NCBI GenBank assembly: GCA_963969345.1
Contig: OZ017767.1
Location: 2,604,001 to 2,668,000 of the forward strand
Direction of reading: 5' to 3'
Origin: Turbatrix aceti
Taxonomy: Eukaryota; Nematoda; Chromadorea; Rhabditida; Panagrolaimidae
DNA length: 64,000 nucleotides
A model generated the notes under the pieces. That model was given only the letters and a program-made list of their open reading frames with translations. It was not told where the DNA came from and did no database searches. This document shows positions 58,409 through 64,000 of the stretch, in pieces. Each line of letters starts with the position of its first letter. Within the stretch, counting starts at the first letter, position 1. Both the position numbers and the translations under genes were made by a program.

Positions 58409-61400
58409 ATGGAAGAAGATCAGTTCTGGAGTCATGCCCTCGGCGAATGGATAAAAGATTGCGTCAGTGGGCCATCGGCGATCGTGCCTGAGGACACCTG
58501 GAGGACCGTTGAGGGACAACCTCTCAAGTACAGCGAGCTCTGCGATGGATACGTTCTCAACTTGCTATTTTATTTTATGTTAGTTTTTTGTATTTTTAAA
58601 TACATGCCTCAGTTTTACATGTTAAAACATGCCTCAGTTTTACACACAAGCCCCGCATAAAAAAACGCGCATATTTATTTGTGCAATTTGCAGCCAGCCA
58701 TCAACGGCGGATCACATGCTGATTCACTCCCGCGACACAGGATCGGTGGCCTTTGACGCGGCCTCGCGCTTCAAAAACTTTCATCTGTTGCTTCGAAACA
58801 TGCATCGCTTTTACAAGGTTTGTCATGATTTGTGGTCGCTGGGCGGGCTTAAACGTTGTCTTGATTAGCACTTGGTATTCGCTGTTTTTTTGGCCATCCG
58901 GAAACCCATGTGTTTTTATCACTTATCTCTTTGCTGCACAAAACATGTTCCTACTTGAACGTGCTCGCTGGGTGTTTGTCGTATTTTTTTCACACTGAAG
59001 GGTTTTGAGCATGCTAGTTTACCTGGTGGTTATCATGGTCGTCTTGCACGATGACTTGCAACAGAGGAGACAGTTATGTAGCTCGCCAAGATGCTGGTAG
59101 TCAGTCGCCTACTCACTTACTAATTACTTGAAATTTTTTTGAAAGTTATTTAGTAGTTCCTTACCAATTTTTGCACATGATTACAAAACTTTCGTGTTCT
59201 CCAGTTTTCTAAACTTTCTATCCTGAGCTATCATACAAAGCCTAGACCAACCAGGGTCATCTCAAAAATAGCCCCTATCCCACGGTGCAGTTTGTACCCC
59301 CTAGACAAGGGCTCTTGGTCCTAGCCTACAGCCTGGGTGTCATCTTCAAAGCTGTGGCCCTGAAAGCTGTGAGCCTGGAAGGTTTTGCGCATTTCACATC
59401 ATCGCCGCGCAGCTTGGAGGACCGGAGGAGGGTCAGGGGACACAACAGATTGCGCGGATCCATTGCGACTCTTTCCCACGGAATGAGACGAAACGGGGGG
59501 TCAGCGGAGTGACCGGGTGGCTAGTTTGATGGATTTGTGACCCTGCGGGTGGATTTGTTTATTTTTATCCTGATTGGTGATTAATTATAGTATTGCACAG
59601 TTTATTGCCATTTCATTAAACGTTTTTCATTAAAAAAATAATATCTTTTCTAAATTTTAGCAGAAGCACAGTTTTAAAAAACATTTTTCAAGCATTCAAA
59701 AAATTTAAAAATTTTTATAGGCACTTTCAAAAACTTCGCAGTTTTTTGAACGCGATACAAATTTATAAAAGCAACTTTTTTGAACCAATTTTAAATTTAA
59801 AAAAAAAATTGTAGATTAGTTTTATACCGAATAATGATATGTCACAACTGATTCCAGTTTTATTAACGTTTGCTAATACGCTTCGACCACAAAGCAAAGC
59901 CTAGGTTGTACAGTTTTGAACATTCTCACCAGAACCACACCTGTCAAAAAATGTCTAAATTTGTTGTACTTGTAATGATATTTGTTTATCGTGAAAGGCG
60001 CGCGCCCAAAAATTTACAATGTTAATGGGTCCCGATAACAAAATATTAATCAGAAAGAACGCAACACACGAATGTCAATCAGTTAGACTCAATCAGGTTG
60101 GCAATAACGATTACCACCGCCCGACCACACGCGGCGGTCAATAATCAGTCGGCTTGGCCGGCCGGCCGACCCCCTCCCCTCCCGGCAGGTACCGTCCGTC
60201 ACCAGGTGTGGCTTGGGTCGTTCCTTCTTCCTTGTTTCTTGCGTCAGCCCAGTGTTCTTTCTTCTTCCCTGCGGCGCGAAAAACTGATGTGAATGGAACG
60301 TTCGTTTTGTTTTGATTGAACCCCGCCGCGAAGAGCACGTTGGGTGGTCGAATTTTGTTTTTCTTTGCGCGACTGCGGTCTCCGGTTGACCGCAGGGCAA
60401 GTGAGAGATAATCTCCCGAGGGGAAAGGTAGCGCGATAATTTCACCTGCCGACCTGCCGGCCTCCGTAGACGGGAAAGAAGACAACAACTGGTACATGTT
60501 TGCACTTGATCCACTTTTGGCTCAACGGATAAATCGAAAAACGGGAATACAACAAATTATCGTCTGTTTTGTTTTCATTTGGATGCAAACATCCGCCTTG
60601 GTTATTCATTTGCCCTAGATCTTCGACGCTTTGTTGTCTTACCAAAAAAAGAGGCGAGGAGATACATAAAATAAAAAAAGTTGCTAGTTGCCTATGTATC
60701 TGTTGTTGACCTTCTTCGAAATCAAATTATTCCTTGTTTGTCTTTTTTACCCACATTTTCATATTTCCCTTTTCTTTTCTTTTCTTTTCTTTCTTTTTTT
60801 ACTCACAGGGTGCGTTTATATATGAGCATGTACAGTGTTTGTTAGATCACAATGGCAAGCTACAGGTGTCAGTTGCCGGCAATATTTGTCAACAGGGAGT
60901 GCTTATTGATATTTATATTTATGTGAAATAGTGTCGCTCAGTTTTTTATCCCATTTACAAACATTTTTTATGAATTTCGATACTTAAAAATATGAATTGG
61001 GAATAGATATAAGCAGAACAGTTTTTGATACAAAACAAGTATTACATTATGTAAATTTCACATTATTATAACGGTTCCCACATATGTACCTTCAGTTTCA
61101 AACTATTTATTTTATTCATAACACTCTAGCGTATACATATTTGCGCCAGTTTTCAATCCAATACCAATATAAAATTCCACAAGATTCTAAAAAGTTATCC
61201 AAAGTAGTAGAATATAGGTAAACCAGACGCCAGTATTTGTTCATAAAAATTTTTACGCGACATAAAAATTAAATTTTTACGATGCAAAATTTTTCGGAAT
61301 CCCCGTTTTGTCGATTTCTCTGGACAGTTGATACGGGTGTTATTGAACAACATAACTTTGGCTGGCATCGTAAAATTTTACCGCTTCCAATATGTTTACT

Positions 61401-63692
61401 AAATAGTAGTACTATTCTACCTTTTTGCGTATACTATTTTGTTTTAAGTGTTATACTAAACTTTGAAATACCCTTTCTCCCACATTCAGTGCATCAGTTT
61501 GACTCACGCACGTCCTAAACCCGTCTATCCGCGCGGGAAGAGATTTTAGGAGGGGAAAAGAATGTTGCGGTTTTCGGAGGCGGTGTAACAGTTTCAACGC
61601 CATGCCAATCGTCTCTGTTAAAACCATGTAGACAATGTCCATCCAAGTTGCTTAAAAGTCTATACATATTTTTTGATACAATTATTACAGTACGTGCAAC
61701 TTTCACCGGCCACAAAACTGGTCGTCGTTTTGCATTTATTATTTCAAATGAACTTTTTTTGACAGGCAAAAACAAAAGTGAATTTTGTTGTCCACCGGTT
61801 TTCAAGTTGTGCGCGAAACAATGGATGGTGATTTTTTGACCGTTAGATGAGTTGAACGGCATTCATTACGACTGACCGAACCGGCCAGCCAGATGGTGAG
61901 ACAGACGCCCTCCCGCGGTCGTCCTCCCTCATAACACGATATCTCATAATCCCTGACAGCTTTTCTCCTTTCCTCTTCTCCGGGACGAAAACTTGCGCGG
62001 CTTGACTTTGACTTTGAAAAGAAAAGAGCTTTTACTTTCTCAATTTTAATTGCAAATTTTAACGACGATGCCACTGGGCAAATCCAAAGTTGTCACAAAA
62101 AAGCTGAAATGAGCGCCAGATACTGTGAGATTTTACGAACAGTTATTATTAGTTTGTAGAGGAGTTTGGTGGGGGGTTGGAGGGAGGAGATGAGACCGAT
62201 GAGAAGCGCAGGCAATTCTGATTGTGTCAATAGCAAGCTGCGCGCGCGCGACTTTGACCACCGGAGTCATTCGTGTTTGGAATTAATCTTTTGTGGAAAA
62301 AATGCGGGATGCTATCAGGGTTGGGAGAAGGATGATACTGCTCACCTGTTGCTTCCTTCTTGGTTAGTTACCTGGAGAACGGGAAGGATCACTGCGCGGT
62401 AGTTGAGGCTTAAATTGGGTTGGGTTGCGCGGAAAAAGATTTGAAACTCCATAGGTGAGTACAGTGATCTGAATGAAATGGAAAAGGGGTTTGAAGTCGG
62501 GTTTGAATACTTCGGAATATTTTATAATTATGTTTTTAATTTTGCTTGAGCTTACAAATCTTCAGTTTTTTTTATTTCAAGAAACACACAATTTTTGGTG
62601 TAGTAAAATTAGTTTTAAGCATAATATCTATTTATTTTAAGGATCTCAGTGAATTTTAAAAAACAAAAATGAAAAAGGGTTAAATAGCAGTCAGTTAAAA
62701 AACCTAAATTTTGTTGAAATAAAAAAAATATTTTTGTTAATTATAAAACGCACATTTTTGTGTGCCAAGAATAATTTGTGTGAGCTAAAAAAGCTCACCA
62801 TACATAAATCACTCCTCAGTTTTTACTTCTAAATATTTCCTGATCTTGAATTTTGTTCAAAATTTTTAAATGTATTTTTTTTCTTTACATAAAAAACTAC
62901 GTCAGTTTTTTTTTAAATTCTGAAGATGAAATATTTATTACAATAAAATGTTAGTTATTTCTTGTTTACCGTTATTAAAAATTCCGTTTCTAATCACTAC
63001 ACTCCTCACCTGTGGCGCCAAAAAAAGATCCAACTTCCTTCTTCCTCGTATAATACCAAGTATAATCCCTTGAGACAACACGCCATTTTTGTTCATGAAG
63101 AAAAAAAATATTATGGTCATCTAAAAACTGCCAAATGGTCACGTATATATTTTTTTGGACGAGATGGTCAAGCATTATCTGTTTTTCTTCTTGGGTTTTC
63201 TATTTCTTTATCTATGTTGTCAGTGGTCAGTCAGTCGTCCATCTGCGAAGGCGCTTGGTAACTGATAACCAAACCTGTGAACGTAGTACCTTTTTTTTAT
63301 TTATAGCACGCGGTGTGGCCTGACTGAAAAAAAAGAGACAGTTTTTTTGTGTTTAGTTGTTTTTTTTCAAAAATCTTAAGATGCCGCAGTTTTTTCAAAC
63401 AATCTGTTTTTTTGCAAAGCTATTTTTTGCAGTGTCCAGTGTATTTTTTTTAAACTGTGCGAACAAACAGTTATTGGTGCCTTTTTTTAAATATTTAACA
63501 AATCCGCATTAAGCACAGTTTATTTTGCTTGCGCAATATCTCCTTTTCCCGTGATGCAGTTACACCGGCCTCGACAAATGACAACCAAAAGCGTAATTAA
63601 AATGTTATTTTTATTTCAGGAGCACCTCAACAAAGTTATAGCCATGACTGCTTCCCCGGAACTCATATGCATCGTCAAGCATCCTGTTCCCG
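58409..63692 (+). CDS. Girdin/CCDC88 (HOOK-domain) homologue, 5' part, runs off the window
   Basis: Three exons are recognised: 58409-58578, 58694-58817 and 63620-63692 (phase 1 at the end, continuing beyond 64000). Together they give 122 residues that follow the N-terminal HOOK domain of CCDC88/Girdin proteins. [14 protein letters not shown] is the first helix, [17 protein letters not shown] matches the DG.FLNQVMLQI segment, [22 protein letters not shown] matches the RMHNLSILVRQI..YY helix, and [22 protein letters not shown] matches the ETLQQLIMMSLPNVLIIGKNP segment. The family links microtubules, actin, membranes and G-protein signalling in cell polarity and cilia. The coiled-coil region lies outside the window. 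The exon 2 to 3 intron is 4.8 kb, far longer than any other here. Confidence 0.83.
58818..63619 (+). other. 4.8-kb first large intron of the Girdin-like gene
   Basis: No other gene is supported on either strand. GC-rich patches at 59280-59520 and 60090-60480 alternate with AT-rich DNA. A pyrimidine repeat of TTTTC units lies at about 60768-60795. Such a long 5' intron in an otherwise compact genome commonly carries enhancers or an alternative promoter, which is inference here. Confidence 0.5.
60768..60795. repeat. (TTTTC)n pyrimidine microsatellite
   Basis: About five units of TTTTC/TTTCT visible within the large intron. Confidence 0.75.
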
Positions 63693-64000
63693 GTGGGTTT
63701 TCATTATCTTACTTTTCACATACTCACCAACAGTTTTGTCCCCATTTGCCCCCTAATTCTTTCACTTCTTTCTTTTTTTGTCGTAAAATCATTCTCTCCG
63801 TTCAATCTGTTCATTTGAACGTCTAAAATTCCTCGCTATCAGCTCTGTGGGATCTTTTATGGCCCCCGGTGCGTGCGTGCGATAAGCGGCGCCGGATAGT
63901 GTGAAGCGACTTGTACTGGTCGGGGTCAGGCGAAGAGCACCGATCGACGCGTGCCTGGTCACACGGGAATGAGACGAGACCGGGGCAAAAAAATGAGAGG
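63693..64000 (+). other. Start of the next intron of the Girdin-like gene
   Basis: Begins with a GTGGGT donor. No further HOOK-domain exon is recognised before the end of the window; the last 170 bases are GC-rich with a GTGCGTGCGTGCG run. Confidence 0.5.

Noticed and set aside
59285..59512. GC-rich 75-codon frame inside the Girdin intron as a possible alternative exon.
   Set aside because: No HOOK-domain similarity and no splice sites in a phase fitting exons 2 and 3, which already join in phase 0.
1..64000. Search by eye for CRISPR arrays, bacterial operons, rRNA genes and phage features.
   Set aside because: The window is eukaryotic with spliced genes; no regularly spaced repeats, rRNA or prokaryotic signals were seen.

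Overview
This window is nuclear genomic DNA of an invertebrate, most likely a nematode outside the well-studied Caenorhabditis group. All genes are split by short introns, mostly 40-350 nt, with GT-AG borders and T-rich acceptors. The content fits nematodes: two serpentine chemoreceptor-like 7TM genes, secreted mosaics of thyroglobulin-1, Kunitz and lustrin-like cysteine-rich domains, a DUF19-like cysteine-rich protein, a GT49 glycosyltransferase and large lineage-specific tandem families. The clade is inference; no rRNA, spliced leader or mitochondrial sequence is present to settle it.

Layout. 1012-3669: choline/ethanolamine phosphotransferase (CEPT1-like, +). 4784-13796: four secreted cysteine-rich genes in a row (+). 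15336-16675: mitochondrial L-threonine 3-dehydrogenase (+). 16857-23327: tandem array of one decayed and three intact pseudokinase genes (+). 24262-25348: 1.1-kb inverted-repeat (foldback) element. 25516-28123: divergently arranged pair of novel membrane proteins. 28553-30740: 689-aa protein with a candidate catalytically dead OTU-like domain. 31399-44358: six paralogues of a novel, probably surface-anchored secreted family (four -, two +), with at least three fragmentary relics and a 7TM gene inserted between members. 44712-46154: alpha-SNAP (-). 46811-48745: GT49 glycosyltransferase (-). 50050-50720 and 51690-52130: two non-autonomous hAT-like elements with perfect 8-bp target duplications. 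53179-54249: second 7TM gene (-). 58409 to beyond the window end: N-terminal HOOK-domain exons of a Girdin/CCDC88 homologue, with a 4.8-kb intron.

Three conserved housekeeping functions (phospholipid synthesis, threonine catabolism, vesicle fusion) are interspersed with fast-evolving tandem families. The six-gene family of 397-454 aa proteins at 31-44 kb and the pseudokinase array at 17-23 kb are the strongest candidates for undescribed systems. In both, the exon structure is conserved, full-length reading frames are maintained and decayed copies are nearby, which indicates recent birth-and-death evolution. Exon models were built by hand from splice signals, phase agreement and paralogue comparison, and every spliced model given sums to a multiple of three.
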